In this document: positions 22,042 through 35,545 of the stretch, piece by piece | Position numbering within the stretch: position 1 is the first letter of the stretch | Layout of the letters: every line of letters starts with the position of its first letter | Origin: Torreya grandis | Taxonomy: Eukaryota > Streptophyta > Pinopsida > Cupressales > Taxaceae | Length of the DNA: 64,000 nt | Assembly (NCBI GenBank): GCA_037957365.1 | Contig: JARHVA010000123.1 | Coordinates: 124,001-188,000 of the forward strand | Direction of reading: 5' to 3' | The notes under the pieces: model-generated | Told to the model about the DNA's origin: nothing | Database searches by the model: none | Seen by the model: only the letters and a program-made list of their open reading frames with translations | Made by a program: the position numbers and the translations under genes

Positions 22042-22944
22042 ATATCCCTTTTTACTATTGATGGCAAAACACTACAAACTAATCATTCTCATCTCCCCCA
22101 TTCTGGTCTTTCTTCCCATTTGACATTAATGACAAATGGACACCTGCAGCAATTGGAATTAAACCTTTTGCAACTATAACTCAACAAACAAAAACTTCTT
22201 TCAAACATAATACTTCGTCATTTTGAGCTATTTCTCATTTTTAGATCATTCTCAACTTTTGGAAACACACTCTCTCCCTGATGGCAACCAATCTTATAAA
22301 CATCAAACCTTAGAGCTATCAAGCTCCCCCTTTGACCAAGCATATACCAATCGATGCAACATCTTCAACAAAGAAGGATCACACAACATAACCATGCTCC
22401 CCCTATGCTCATGCTCAATCTTCCAAAGAACTCTGAAACTTAAGAACACTCACCTTGTCCTTGACATGATTGAAGAAGATCAAACTCTTGATCACACGCT
22501 AGGCTACCACACTCTTGACACCAAATGTAGAATTAGGGACTCCCCCTTTGTCTTCTCAGCTCAGCACATGAGTCAATAAGACTCTTAAACCATCCTCAAC
22601 ATCCTTCAAGCATTTTGACACCAATACCCCTTCTTATCATAGATCAAGCTCAACTACTAACACAAATAGATACAAAAAGCTTACCTCTCATATACCAGTT
22701 TACTGCGCTTTGACCTCAGATACATGATGTCAACCTTATATCTCTCATCATGTTGTCTACTACACTTCAAACCTCAAAGCTACCAACACAGAAATGGATA
22801 ATATCCATCTTCATCTCCTTGCTTGCAAAATAGACAACCTGGAATCTTCTCAAGATGAAACTTTTTTTGACTACAAACTCATGCTTTTACTAATATAAGA
22901 ATGTCTCTTTGAAGCCTAATGGAGCCATCCCTTTTCATAAGGCA
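22042..22944 (-). mobile_element. Unit 3 internal 3' segment
   Basis: The polypurine tract at 22042-22053 is weakened (minus strand AAAAAGGGATAT). The segment keeps the downstream purine motifs (for example the complement of gctccccctttgacc at 22323-22337). No coding domain is seen on the element strand. Confidence 0.72.
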
Positions 22945-23985
22945 CTAAAACACCATGAACTTAGGGGATTCCCAAATCTCCAATCCACTCTTCTCAGCCA
23001 TCTTGCAACCATGAGATTGATAGTCTCTCTTTAGAATCCACTTTGGCCTCATTGAAGCAATTGACTCATCCACCTTGTCATCCTTTTTTTTCTCTTTGAT
23101 TGCCTTGTCAATAGATACGCATAAGAAGTGTTTTTGACATTCCTTCACTTCTAATCATAACTCACTTTGATTGTCTTTGTCTTTTATACCTTGGTTTGCT
23201 CTTTCTCTTTCACTTTAGGAGTTTCAACCCTCACTATTCCTATAACACTCTTCTTCAATAAGAAGAACTTGCTCTTCTCTCCTTTAGTCTTATGTTCTTT
23301 TTCCACCTCCACAAGGTCTGACTTCTTGATCCACTTCATAGTGGCATAACTAGACACCTTCCTGTCTTGACTAATCTTCCTTAAATGCCTCATCTTGCAG
23401 TTCCTTGCAATATGACAAGTATTATGACATTTGAAACAAATAAAATTACTGTACTTACTTCTTGATTGATCACTCCTTCCATGGTCCCATGATAACTCCT
23501 CCCTTGAGACTGTTCTACAATCACGTGCTCTATGACCAAAGATATGACAAGCAAAATAATATGCATTGAAAAAAATGGAATACCTCATAGCATCGGGCAT
23601 CTTGATTGGTCTCTTCATGTTAACTTTCAAGTTGGTACTCTTGACTTGTTCTGAATTCTCACACTCTTTCTTTATCCTGATCAACTTATCTATGAGTTGT
23701 TCATGATCAACCTTCAAAGAAACTGGCTCTATTTTCAACTGATCATACTCAACTACTTTTGATCTGAAATTATATTGACACCTTCTAACTGATTCTTGAG
23801 ATCCTTGATGATCTTCTCATCCCTTCTGGCTTATTTGACGCAATCATTATTCAAGGTACATATTTGTTCTTTAAGATCCTTGACCATAGATCTGAACTAA
23901 TTCTTCCTCTTCTTTTGATGATTTAAATCATATAGGGAACTTATGAGCTCGGCTTCAAGATTTACTTCAGCATCTTCTTCATTGT
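22945..23985 (-). pseudogene. gag: Unit 3 gag-like gene, 5' end deleted
   Basis: The C-terminal stop is at 22945. The longest open part, 23184-23738 (184 codons), spans the end of the coiled coil and both knuckles. Knuckle 1 has its first Cys changed to Tyr (YFACHIFGHRARDC). Knuckle 2 (CFKCHNTCHIARNC) keeps its ligands but has Gly to Cys before the His. The 5' end is lost: at 23985 the sequence passes directly from the acidic N-terminal region into the middle of LTR4, so the start codon, leader and primer binding site are absent. Confidence 0.8.
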
Positions 23986-26026
23986 GAATAGACAAACCAT
24001 TTTGTGAACATATTTTCTTCACTTACTTTGACCTCCAAAACATCAACCACACATGATCATGACTTACAAGTCATGAATAACAACTCCATGCACTACATTG
24101 TATCACTCTTTCATGAAATTACACTCAAATCTAACTTTTCATCACTGCAACTCAGCACTACGATGACTGTTAAAAACACAGTCATGGAACATTAACTTTC
24201 TAACCCTTATATAGGGACTTTCAAAGACTTTTAATGCATGAACATGATTCTCTAACATTTACAGACCATCTTCCAATAAAAATTAATATGGTCTAATGTC
24301 AAATATTGGTCTTGGAGACCAATCTTCTGACCTCTCTCATAGTCACACCAGAACTAGATAAGCCATTTTGGCTTCAACTTGTTAACATTTATACCTGACT
24401 TACAAACCCTATACCATGCATGAATAGGACATACAAGTCCAAACAACATTTTCATGTACTTCAATCCATCATTCTTTCATGAAATCATACCAAAAAACCA
24501 ACTTCTCAAACTACTTGGCTTTTGCATTGTTCTTCATTAGACTTGTTAGGGACTAGCCAACTTGGATCACAAATTTGGAACACTTAAGCACTAGAACCAA
24601 TCCAGAAACCACCAAAGACATAAACTATGAGTTTGAAGCTTCAACCTTCCTTAATTTACAAAATTTGTCCAATACAACTTTTTATAGCTACAATAAGTTC
24701 TTCAAAATTAAACTTGTATCTTTAGATTTTCTCCCTCCTCTTTAACCACCACCACCTGGAGGTACCTGGGAGATTTCACTACAAGATCCAAACACTTACC
24801 TGACAATTACAAACCATCCTGAGCACTTTTGAATCATATCTTCAACATCGGGTCACTATTAGGGTTCTAAGAGGGTTTAAACACACTTCTACTATTAACG
24901 ATCGTTCATAAAGCATAGCCCCTCAATTCAAAAACTAATGCCTAAAATTTTGAGTAGAACCCTTCCCCATCTACCATGAACAACCTAGGTTTCCATGCAA
25001 AGGTTTGATGAGCTAAAGATCATGATAAAATCCTTCTCATATCGAGCATCCTTCACTTTGTGCACTCGAGAGACCTCAAAGCACTTTTTGTTGCCTTAAC
25101 CTTCAATCTTTGAGCTAAAACTTCATGAATACACCTGGGACAACTTATCACACATCTAAAAAAGCTCACTTGTACATACTTGCCCTGGAAATTGAAACTC
25201 GTGCCTCATTAGGCCATGGTCTCACCACCTTGCTTTCTACACATGAGTTTTCACACCTCATTAGGCCTTGAACTGACCTTCAAACCTCTTTTCAAGCTCT
25301 CAATATTTTACTTACATGCTTACACAATGTCAAAAATCTTTCTACAACCTTATCTCACCATGAAACCAAGCTTATGCCTTCACACAAGATCTCTTCATGC
25401 CATAACTAAGCTTCACAAGACACCTTATCCTCAAAGACACTTCATATCAATCTTCTATAACCTTTACAAGCCAGAGAACATCCATCTCACCATGCCTCTT
25501 CATATATAAGACTAGGCATCCTATGCACATACCTCTTCATATACAAGAGTAGGCATCCTATGCACATACCTTCTCAAGACACTACTAGGCTCAAGCTATT
25601 AACAACTTTGACAAAAAGGTCCTTCCATGTCGACCTTCACATCACTCATGCAAACATAAGAACATATACCAATCATATCTTACACTCTCAGAATCATTGT
25701 AACACTGATCAATATTCTCTCTCATAGCTACACTCTTTTATGACCTCATGAAAACCTATGACCTCATGACTATGCCAACTGACCTTCAACACTTTAGCTT
25801 GTTACAACAAAACACTCACTAGAGCATCATTGAGACATCAATGACAACAACAATGATAGTCACATGACATCAATCTTTATAAGCACCTTTGACATCAATC
25901 TTCAAAAGATCACCTCTGGGACAACAAATACAACTAATGACAACAATGATATCAACCTTCTCATGAACCTTTGACATCAATGACAACATTAATGTCAAAC
26001 CTCAATAACAGGGACAATGCTTAACA
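23986..26026 (-). mobile_element. Array LTR4 (3'-truncated by deletion)
   Basis: Only the minus-strand 5' two-thirds remain (2,041 bp). The deletion that fused it to gag of unit 3 removed about 1.4 kb of LTR plus the primer binding site and gag start, about 1.5 kb in total. Only one base or so is shared at the join. A stem-loop copy ATTGGTCTTGGAGACCAAT lies at 24305-24323. The 5' edge, next to a mutated polypurine tract, is at 26026. Confidence 0.85.
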
Positions 26027-26931
26027 ATCTTTCCCTTTGTCATTGATGGCAAAACATACTGTAAACTGATCATTCTCATCTCCCCTATTATGGTCTTTCT
26101 CCCCCTTTGATATTAATGACAAAGGGACACCTGCAAAAATTGAAATTACACCTTTTGCAACTACAACAAAACAAACTAAAACATCTTTCGAACAGACTTC
26201 TTCCTCATTTTGAACTATCTCCCACTTTTAGATCATTCTCAACTTTTGGAAACACACGCTTTCCTTAATGGCAACCAATCTTAGAAAAATCAAACCTTAG
26301 AGCTATCAAGCTCCCCCTTTGACCAAGCATATACCAATCAATGCAACTTCTTTAACAAAGAAGGATCACACAGCATAACCATGCTCCCCCTATGCTCATT
26401 CTCAATCTTCCAAAGAACTCTGAAACTTAAGAACACTCACCTTATCCTTGACATGACTGAAGAAGATCTAACTCTTGATCACACACTAGGCTACCACACT
26501 CTGGACACCAACTACAGAATTAGGGACTCCCCCTTTGCCTTCACAGCTCAACACATGAGTCAATAGGACTCTTAAACCATCCTCAACTTCCTTCAAACAT
26601 CTTGACACCAAAACAACTTCTTATCACAGATCAAGCTCAACTACTCATACAAACAGATACCAAAAGCCTACCTCTCATACACCAATTAACTGCACTTTGA
26701 CCTCAGATACCTGTTGTCAACCTTAGATCTCTCATCATGCTGCTTACTACATTTCAAACCTCAGAGTTACCAACACATGAATGGATAATATCCATCTATA
26801 TCTCCTTGCTTTCAACATAGACAACCTGGAATCTTATCAAGATGAAACCTTCTTTAACAACAACCTCATGCTTCTACTGATAGAAGAATGTTTCCATGAA
26901 ACCTAATGGAGCCACTCCTTTTCATAGGGCA
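26027..26931 (-). mobile_element. Unit 4 internal 3' segment
   Basis: The polypurine tract at 26027-26038 (minus AAAGGGAAAGAT) is mutated. Downstream GGGGGAG motifs are retained, for example at 26098-26108 and 26310-26316. It shows no Pol or envelope domain. Confidence 0.72.
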
Positions 26932-29900
26932 TTAAAACACCATGAACTCAGGGGATTCCCAAATCACCAATCCATTCTTTTCAGCCATCTTGCAATCATG
27001 AGACTGATAGTCTCTCTTTAGAATCCACATAGGCTTGAGTGAAGTAATTGACTCATCCACCTTGTCATCCTTCTTCTTTTTGATTATCTTGTCAATAGAT
27101 GCAGATAACAAGTGTTCTTGACATTCCTTCACTTTTGATCCTTGCTCTACCTCAACAAATAGTCCACCTTCTTTTATGGACTGATCATAACTCATTTTGA
27201 CTATTTTTGTCTTCCATACCTTGGTTTGCTCTTTGTCTTGCACTATAGGATTTTCAACCCTCACTCTTCCTGTAGCACTCTTCTTCAATTAGATGAACTT
27301 GCTATTGTCTCCTTTAGTCTTCTGTTATTTCTCCACCTTCTCCACTGGATCTGACTTCTTGATCCACTTCTTAGTGGCATAAGTAGACACCTTCCTATCT
27401 TGACTAATCTTCCTTAAATGCCTCATCTTGCAGTTCCTTGCAATATGACCAGTATAATGACATTTGAAACAAAAAAAATTATTATGCATACCTCTTGATT
27501 GATCCCTCATCCCATGGTCCTATGATAACTCCTCCCTTGAGACCATTCTACAATCACTTGCTCTATGACCAAAGATACGACAAGCAAGACAATATCCATT
27601 AAAAGAAATGGAATACCTCATAGCATTGGGCTGCCTGATTGGTCTCTTCAAGTTAACTTTCAAGTTGGTACTCTTGACTTGTTCTGACTTCTCATGTTCT
27701 TTCTCAACCTTGTTCATTATGGTAAATAAATTATTTTATTTAGTCTGTAAGAGAAATATTTTATTTTATTTAAATTGTAAGATGAATATAAATATTTTAT
27801 CCTATTTAAAATCGCAAGGGAAAATATAATGTAACTTAAAAAAAAAAACTAAAATAAAATGATTTTTACATTATACATTTATTTACAAACGTTAAAATGA
27901 TCCCTATACTTGATTTCAGTGAAAAGAGTAGGAATAACATTAAATAAATGTGTTTTATTTTCTATATACTTAGTTATAAATTTATGTACATTAGATCTAG
28001 TCTGTAAAATTACATGCGTAAACCTAGATTGCGAGAATATAGATTTAGATACTTGAAATTTCCATAAAACAATCTAAGTTTTCATAAATAATATTTTTGA
28101 GTGGATCTTTACTTTGATTGTTGTTGAGCTTTGATGATGAGTTCAATTATCATTAAGATTAGTATGAAAATAAATATCTTTCATGCTAGTGTTGAACCCT
28201 CAAATTTCAGAACCCTCTTTTCAAACTTATAAAGGATTTACTTAAATTCAAGTTCAAAATAGCAATCTTAAAACTCCATGTGTATAAGTTATTTTTTAGA
28301 AAAGTTTACCTAATTAGATGTGATTTGATGTGATGATTAAACTAAGAGATTATGTTTTCTACTTTCCTACTAAAGATTTTGCTTTTGAAATATAATGCAT
28401 TAATTTATTTCAAGTATCTTTTACTTTTCAAAGCTTAAACTTAGATCAAGAATTTAAGGTTAAACAAAATTACGCAATGTTCGATGCAAGTGGTGCCTCT
28501 GGCTCACGTTTATGGGTGATGCCGTCGCACTTGAGCTAATGTATCCATAGTCTAATATAACTGCAACAACGACGTCTGGGCATCGTCCCTATAAACTGTC
28601 GGGGAGAAATAAGGATCATGTCATGTCTTTAAGACCAAGGGGTGGGATAATCCCTCTTGGACAACAAACACTAATCAAAATAATAAAATGACTTTGACTA
28701 CCTTAGATGATTCTGACTTGTGAACTTATGAAATAGAATGGAGAAAGTACATTTCTTATTAAAAACTCAATATCATGGAAAATGAATAGAAAAAACAAAG
28801 ATTAAGAATGTTAAATCAATTATTATCAAGAAACTACCAATCATATGGCTCTCAGATAACGAAACTTTGGCAAAAATAATTGTATGGATTAGGTTGTCTA
28901 AAGCACGGATCAAAAACATTGTTGATGTAAATAAAAAATTAGAAAAGAGATGTAGCTTGCAATGTTTATTTCTATTTCTTGTTAGGATTTAGGGCTAATC
29001 TAGTTAAACAAGTATTCAATCACTTAAACTGATACTTTTACATTTTTGTTTGGGTATCAATCACAGATGAACTATTTGGAGAATTGGTCTCTAGCAAGGG
29101 CTGCATACCTAGGTTCACAGTTCACATGAAACTTAGAATAGAAAACAAAACTACATGCATACTACACCTTGATCTTATTCGAAAGCAGGTATGTAGGCAA
29201 TTTGGAAAGTGAAGAATATTTCCAGCACGCAAGTGAATAGGATGGGATTTTGGGGTTGTGTGTTATACAAGATTAAAATTAAATGAAAATGCAAGACCAT
29301 TATAATAAATTCCTTATTTAGATAAACAAATTAAAGATAATAAATCCCTTGTCATTTGTGACCACATCGCATATTTCTATGTAAAGAAAATAACTATAAT
29401 ATTTTAGTGACTAATTTGAAAAAAATAAAATTAAAACGTACCTTGATTTCGCATTTTCCCATCAATGCCCTGATAGTCCTTTGAGATCAACACAAGGGTT
29501 AAGTTATCAATTCATCCTGACATAAAATATTAAATGAAGTCCAAAACCACTTAAAGTATGAGCACAAGTCCATAGTGCGGGAAGAGAGGTCGTGACATCT
29601 ATGACCAAAGATACGACAAGCAAGAAAATATTCATTGAAAGAAATGGAATACCTCATAGCATTGGGCTACCTGATTGGTCTCTTCAAGTTAACTTTCAAG
29701 TTGGTACTCTTGACTTCTTTTTGACTTCTCATGCTCTTTCTCAACCTTGTTAATCCTATCTATGAGTTTCTTGTGCTCAACCTTCAAGGAAACTATCTCT
29801 ATCTTCAACTGATCATACTCAACTTCTTTTGATGTGAACTTTATATTGACACCTTCTAACTTATTTTTGAGATCCTTGACGGTCTCCTCATTCCTTTTGG

Positions 29901-30108
29901 ATTTTTTGACCCAATCACTCTTCAAGGTACATATATGTTCCTTAAGATCTTTGACCATAGATCTCAACTCATACTTCCTTTTCTTTTGGTGCTTCAAATC
30001 ATCTAGGGCACTTATGAGTTCAACATCAAGATCTACTTCAGCGTCTCCTTCATTGTCATAGTAGACTTCATCATACATGTTGTCTTCTTCTTTTTGATCA
30101 AGAGACAT
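26932..30108 (-). pseudogene. gag: Unit 4 gag-like gene split by a solo LTR
   Basis: The 5' part runs from the ATG at 30108 to 29598 (139 open codons over 29689-30108, acidic start and coiled coil) and the 3' part from 27719 to the stop at 26932. A solo LTR lies between them. About 160 bp of gag is present on both sides of that LTR (27562-27719 and 29598-29756), so the gene is both interrupted and partly duplicated. Both knuckles keep their ligands (CLACRIFGHRASDC and CFKCHYTGHIARNC). In-frame stops also occur after REELS and after EKVEK. Confidence 0.8.
27720..29597 (-). mobile_element. Solo LTR, family T, no target duplication
   Basis: The 1,878-bp AT-rich block reads on the minus strand from TGTCACGACC to TTTACCA, a TG...CA pair with a TGTCACGACC start typical of many plant LTRs. 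It carries no coding, primer binding or polypurine sequence. The flanks do not match as a target duplication (catta to the left, tctat to the right); instead a 160-bp gag segment is repeated on the two sides. This suggests recombination between LTRs of two separate insertions in different array units. Orientation is inferred from the termini only. Confidence 0.6.
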
Positions 30109-30161
30109 CTTGTGCTTCTTAAGATCACCTTTAAACTGTCATACTTGCTTCAAAGGACTAG

Positions 30162-30173
30162 ACTTTGATACAA
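30162..30173 (-). other. Unit 4 primer binding site
   Basis: The minus strand reads TTGTATCAAAGT beside LTR5, an initiator-Met type site with two substitutions. Confidence 0.65.
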
Positions 30174-30175
30174 AT

Positions 30176-33100
30176 TGTTGGAAGCACAATGACTTAGGGG
30201 GTTATTTGTCTTCAAAACATTCACTCAATTCAACTTAACATTCATGAGCCATTCATACAAGTACATAGATCTATCAAGCATAAGCAACCATACAAGTGCA
30301 TGAAACAAGATAACACATCATATTTGTGGGAAACCTTTAAGGGAAAAAACCCACTGATTCCTACAAATGGACTACAGTCTTATGAGTCAAAAAATCACAA
30401 TTTAGTGAAACACCAACTCCACATGGAACACCAACCCCAACTAGCTAAGCAACAACTCAACAAGACTTTAACAAGTACCAACTTGCAAGAAGACACCAAC
30501 CCATAGATGACTCAACACCAATTCAACCACCTAAAACTTTTGATCACCTTCAGAAAACCTTGTTGCTCACACAATAGATGATGATCATCTTTTGTAACTC
30601 TTCTCACTCTTCTATCCCTCTCAAACTACCTTCTAGGCTTCTTCGCTCAACTAGGTCTTTTTAAGACAGATTAGATCATATGACCTTGATATTCATCTAT
30701 AGTACCCATGTTAGATCTTAATGATAGTTTCTATACTCATCTTTGATGGTCTACAAGACCTCCTTTAGCTCTGCAAAGTGTTATTTCCTTCGCTTTCACA
30801 CACTTATTCTCTAACTTGTCAATTAGGCCTATTAGGCCTTGTTCTTATACAATCCTTTAGCTCATACACCTCTTGGTCAGACATACACACTTGCACACTT
30901 GGATTATCATTCTAATAGGTATTTTAAAACATTTCATACATGAATTAATCATTACAATAGGTCATCCACAAATTAAAAGACTAAAACTTCTTGTAGGCCT
31001 TAAGGAGACCTAATTCAATTAGGAGTTCATTAGCACTCATTACCCTTTGATCTTCTTGAAATAATTTACCTTCATTGAAAAACAAGATACTTTCATACAT
31101 TTATCAAGTAGAACCCAATAAACATTTTCTAAGGTCCATAACACTTTTTAGCACAAACCCCGTCATGAACACTCATTGTAGCACTGTTCACAATTAGGCC
31201 TGTGAACCTACAAAAAAATTGCCAAATAAAATTGATTCATGTACACAATTTATTCACACAACCATGGCAATAAATCACATGAACAGAAACTCCATGACCT
31301 TAACAACATAACCATGTACTTCAGAATTCACAACTTAGGGCAAAATGAATCAAACACTTCTCTGTAAATGGTCCACTCAGAACTGCCAGAACATTCCAAA
31401 ATTCAGTCATGAATAACTTGATCTTCAACACCTGAAATTACACTTCTCATGACCACTGACACTTTAAAAATATCATTTGACAAATCTAAACCATTTTTTA
31501 ATGCAAAAATCACAAGGTCTAATATCAAATATTGGTCTTACAGACCAATCTTTTGACTTATAGTTTCACAGTCCAATCCTAAACAGACAAGCCATTTTAT
31601 AAACATATTTTCTTCACTTACACTGACCTCTAAAACATCAACTAAGAATTATCATGACTTATATGTCATAAATAACTTTATGCACTACATTGCATCACTC
31701 TTTCATGAAATTACACTCAAATCCAACTTTTCATCACTACAACTTAGATCTGCGAAGACTATTAAAAACATAGTCATGAAACATTGACATTATAACACCT
31801 GTATAGGGACTTTAAATTACTTCCAATGCATGAACATGATTATCTAACTTTTTCAGACCATCTTCAAATATAAAATTAATATGCTCTAATGTCAAATATT
31901 GGTCTTGCAGACCAATCTTTTAACTTCTCTCCTCACAATCACACTAGAACTAGATAAGCCATTTTGGCTTCAACTTTTAAACCTATATACTTGACTTCCA
32001 AACCCTCTACTATGCATGAATATGACATACAAGTCCCAAACAACATTTTCATGTACTTCAATCCATCATTCTTTCATGTAATCTACCAAAAAACCAACTT
32101 CTCAAACTATTTGTGTTTTGCACTATTCTTCATTAGCCCTGTTAGCGAATGGCCAACTTGGATCACAAATTTAGAACACTTGAGCACTAGATCCAATACA
32201 AAAAACTCCAAGTACATCAACTATGAGTCTCAAGCTTCAACCTTCATCGATTTTCAAAATTTGTCAAATACAACTTTTTACAGCTACAACTTCTTCAAAA
32301 ACAAGCTTGTATCTTCACATTTTCTCTCCTCTCTCTAACCACCACCCCCTGGAGGTACTTGGGAGAGTTCATTACAAGTTCCAAACACTTACCTAAGAAT
32401 TACAAATCATTCTGAGCACTTTTGAATCATATCTTTAGCATTGGGTCACTATTAGTGTTCTAAGAGGGTTTAAACACACTTCCACTGTTAATGATTGTTC
32501 ATAAAGCATAGGCCCTCAATACAAAAACTAATGACTGAAATTTTTATCTAAAACCCTTTCCATTTACTATGAACAACTTAGGTTCCCATGCAAGCGTTTG
32601 ACAAGATAAAGAGCATGAAAAAATCCTTCTGGGTTTGAACATCCTTCACTCTGTGCACTTGAGAGACCTTAAAGCACTTTTTCTTGACTTGACCTTCAAA
32701 CTTTGATCTAAAATTTCATGAATACATATGGGACAACCTATCACACATTTGACAAAGCTCACTTGTGCATACTTGCCTTGGAAACTGAACCCATACTTCA
32801 TTAGGCCATGCTCTCACCACCTTGCTTTCTACTCCTGAATCTTCAAACCTCATTAGGCCTCGAACTGACCTTCAAACCTCTTTCCAAGCTCTTAATACTT
32901 CACTCACGTGCTCACACAATGTCAAACATTCATTTACAACCTTATCTCACCATGCAACCAAGCTTATGCCTTTCATGCCATAACTAAGCTTCACATGACA
33001 CCTTTTCCTTAAAAGACTCTTGATATCAATCTTCTATAACCTTTACATGCCTGAGAACATACATCTCACCAAGCCATCATGCCTCTTCATGCACACAAGA

Positions 33101-33541
33101 CTAGGTATCTTATGCACATTCCTTCTCAAGACACTACTAGGCTCAAGCACTTGACAACTTTGACAACAAAGATCTTCCATGCTGACCTTTACATCACTCA
33201 TGCAAACATAAGAACATATACCAATCATATATTACACTCTCAGAATCATTGCAACACTAATCAATATTCTCTCTCATAGCTACACTCTTTAATGATCTCA
33301 AGAAGACCTATGACCTCATGATGAAGACAATTGACCTTCAACACTTTAGCTCGTTACAACAACAATGATAGTCAAAAGACATCAACCTTCATAAGCACCT
33401 TTGACATCAATCTTCACAAGATCACCTCTGGGACAAAAAATACAATCAATGACAACAACAATGATATCAACCTTCTCAAGAACCTTTGACATCAATGATA
33501 ACATCAATGCCAAACCTCAACAACTGGAACAATGCTCAACA
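30176..33541 (-). mobile_element. Array LTR5 (complete, 3,366 bp)
   Basis: This is a complete LTR with its minus-strand 5' end at 33541 and 3' end at 30176. It contains two versions of a roughly 365-bp module, each with a stem-loop: a near-perfect one (middle base changed) at about 31530-31550 and a perfect ATTGGTCTTGCAGACCAAT at 31898-31916. It also contains the octamer cluster near 30410-30530. No TATA element or transcription start can be assigned with confidence. Confidence 0.88.
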
Positions 33542-34340
33542 CTTTCCCCCTTTGTCATTGATGGGAAAACACACTACAAACCGATTATTATCATCTCCCC
33601 CATTCTAGTCTTTCTCCCCATTTGACATTAATGACAAAGGGACACCTGCAACAATTAGATTTACACCTTTTGCAACTACAACTCAATAGACAGAAACTTC
33701 CTTCAAACAGACTTCTTCCTCATTTTGAACTATATCCCATTTTTAGTTCATTCTCGACTTTTGGAAACACACTCCCTCCCTGATGGCAATCAATCTTAGA
33801 AACATCAAACCTTAAAGCTATCAAGCTCCCCCTTTGACCAAACATATACCAATTGATGTAACATCATCAACAAAGAAGGATCACACAACATAACCATGCA
33901 CCCCCTATGCTCATGCTCAATCTTCCAAAGAACTTTGAAACTTAAGAACCCTCACCTTGTCATTGGCATGACTGAAGAAGATCAAACTCTTGATCACACA
34001 CTAGGCTACTACACTCTTGACACCAATACCCCTTCTTATCGTAGATCAAGCTCAACTACTCATAAAAATAGATACCAAAAGCTTACCTCTCATTTAACAA
34101 TTGACTGTTTGAACTTAGATACCTGCTATGAACCTTAGATCTCTCATCATGCTATCTACTACACTTTAAACCTCAGAGCTATTTATGTAGAAATGGATAA
34201 TATCCATCATCTCCTTGCCTTCAATATAGACAACCTAGAATCTTCTCAAGATGAAACCTTCTTTGGCTGCAACCTCATGCTTCTACTAATAGAAGAATGT
34301 ATCTATGAAGCCTAATAGAGCCACCCCTTTTCATAGGGCA
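33542..34340 (-). mobile_element. Unit 5 internal 3' segment (100-bp deletion)
   Basis: The polypurine tract is 33542-33553 (minus AAAGGGGGAAAG). Further motifs follow at 33827-33833 and 33899-33905. About 100 bp present in other units between two copies of ttgacaccaa is missing, leaving one copy at 34018-34027. This is a deletion by recombination or slippage between direct repeats. Confidence 0.75.
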
Positions 34341-35478
34341 CTAAAACACCATGAACTTAGGAGATTTCAAAATCTCCAATCCACTCTTCTTAGCAAACAT
34401 GCAATCATGAGACTGATAGTCTCTATTCAGAATCCACTTAGGCATGACTAAAGCAATTGACTCATCCACCTTGTCATCCTTCTTCTCTTTGACTACCTTC
34501 TCAATAGATGCAAATAACAAGTGTTCTTGACATTCCTTCACTTCTGATCCTTTCTCTACCTCAGTAGATAGTCTACCTTGGTTTATGGACTGATCATAGC
34601 TCACTTTGATTGTCTTTGTCTTCCATACCTTGGTTTGCTCTTTCTCTTGCACATTATGAATTTCAACCCTCACTTTTCCTGTAGCACTCTTCTTCAATGA
34701 GATGAACTTGCTATTGTCTCCTTTAGTCTTCTATTTTTTCTCCACCTTCTCGACTGGATCTGACTTCTTGATCCACTTCTTAGTGGCATAAGTAGACACC
34801 TTCCTATCTTGACTAATCTTCCTTAAATGCCTCATCTTGCAGTTCCTTGCAATATGACCAGTATTATGACATTTGAAACAAACAAAATTATTATGCATAC
34901 CTCTTGATTGATCCCTCCTCCCATGGTTCCATGATAACTCCTCCCTTGAGACCGTTCTATAGTCACTTGCTCTATGACCAAAGTTATGACAAGCAAGACA
35001 ATATCCATTGAAATACATGGAATAGCTCATAGCATTGGGCTGCTTGATTGGTCTCTTCATGATAACTTTCAAGTTGGTACTCTTGACTTGTTCTGACTTC
35101 TCATGCTCTTTCTCAACCTTGTTCACCTTATCTATGAGGTGCTCATGCTCAACCTTCAAGGAAACTAGCTCTATCTTCAACTGATCATACTCAACTTCTT
35201 TTGATGTGAACTTTGTATTGACACCTTCTAACTGATTCTTGAGATCCTTAATGTTCTCATTCCTTTTGGCTTCTTTGACCCAGTCACTCTTCAAGGTACA
35301 TATTTGTTCCTTAAGATCCTTGACCATAGATTTTAACTCATACTTCCTCTTCTTTTGGTGCTTCAAATCATCTAAGACACTTATGAGCTCAGTTTTAAAA
35401 TCTACTTCAGCTTCTCCTTCTTCACTATCATAGTACACTTCTTCATCATACATGTCTTTTTTTTTTATCACTAGACAT
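34341..35478 (-). pseudogene. gag: Unit 5 gag-like gene (best preserved frame)
   Basis: This is the longest open stretch in the array. One frame is open from within LTR6 through 34731, then after a single in-frame stop continues to 34341. The expected ATG at 35478 is out of frame, because the A-run encoding the Lys-rich start has changed length. The open frame could begin at the Met at about 35456 (MYDEEVYYD). It has the acidic N-terminus, coiled coil, knuckle 1 CLACHNFGHRASDY (last Cys lost to Tyr), intact knuckle 2 CFKCHNTGHIARNC and the lysine-rich tail. The stretch upstream of 35478 is leader, primer site and LTR, not protein. Confidence 0.85.
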
Positions 35479-35531
35479 CTTGTGCTTCTTAGGATCACCT
35501 TCAAGCTGTTAGACTTGCTCCAAAGGACTAG

Positions 35532-35543
35532 ACTCTGATACCA
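35532..35543 (-). other. Unit 5 primer binding site (intact)
   Basis: The minus strand reads TGGTATCAGAGT two bases from LTR6. This is the initiator-Met tRNA type site common to Ty1/copia elements, matching 11 of the usual 12 bases. Confidence 0.82.
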
Positions 35544-35545
35544 AT

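Noticed and set aside
28480..28660. Possible structural RNA or gene remnant inside the family T solo LTR
   Set aside because: A GC-richer patch (around gatgccgtcgcacttgagc) stands out from the AT-rich LTR, but I could not fold it into a known RNA or find a coding frame.
35532..35543. tRNA gene fragment
   Set aside because: Only about 12 bases match a tRNA 3' end, at the exact position of a primer binding site next to an LTR. No cloverleaf is present.
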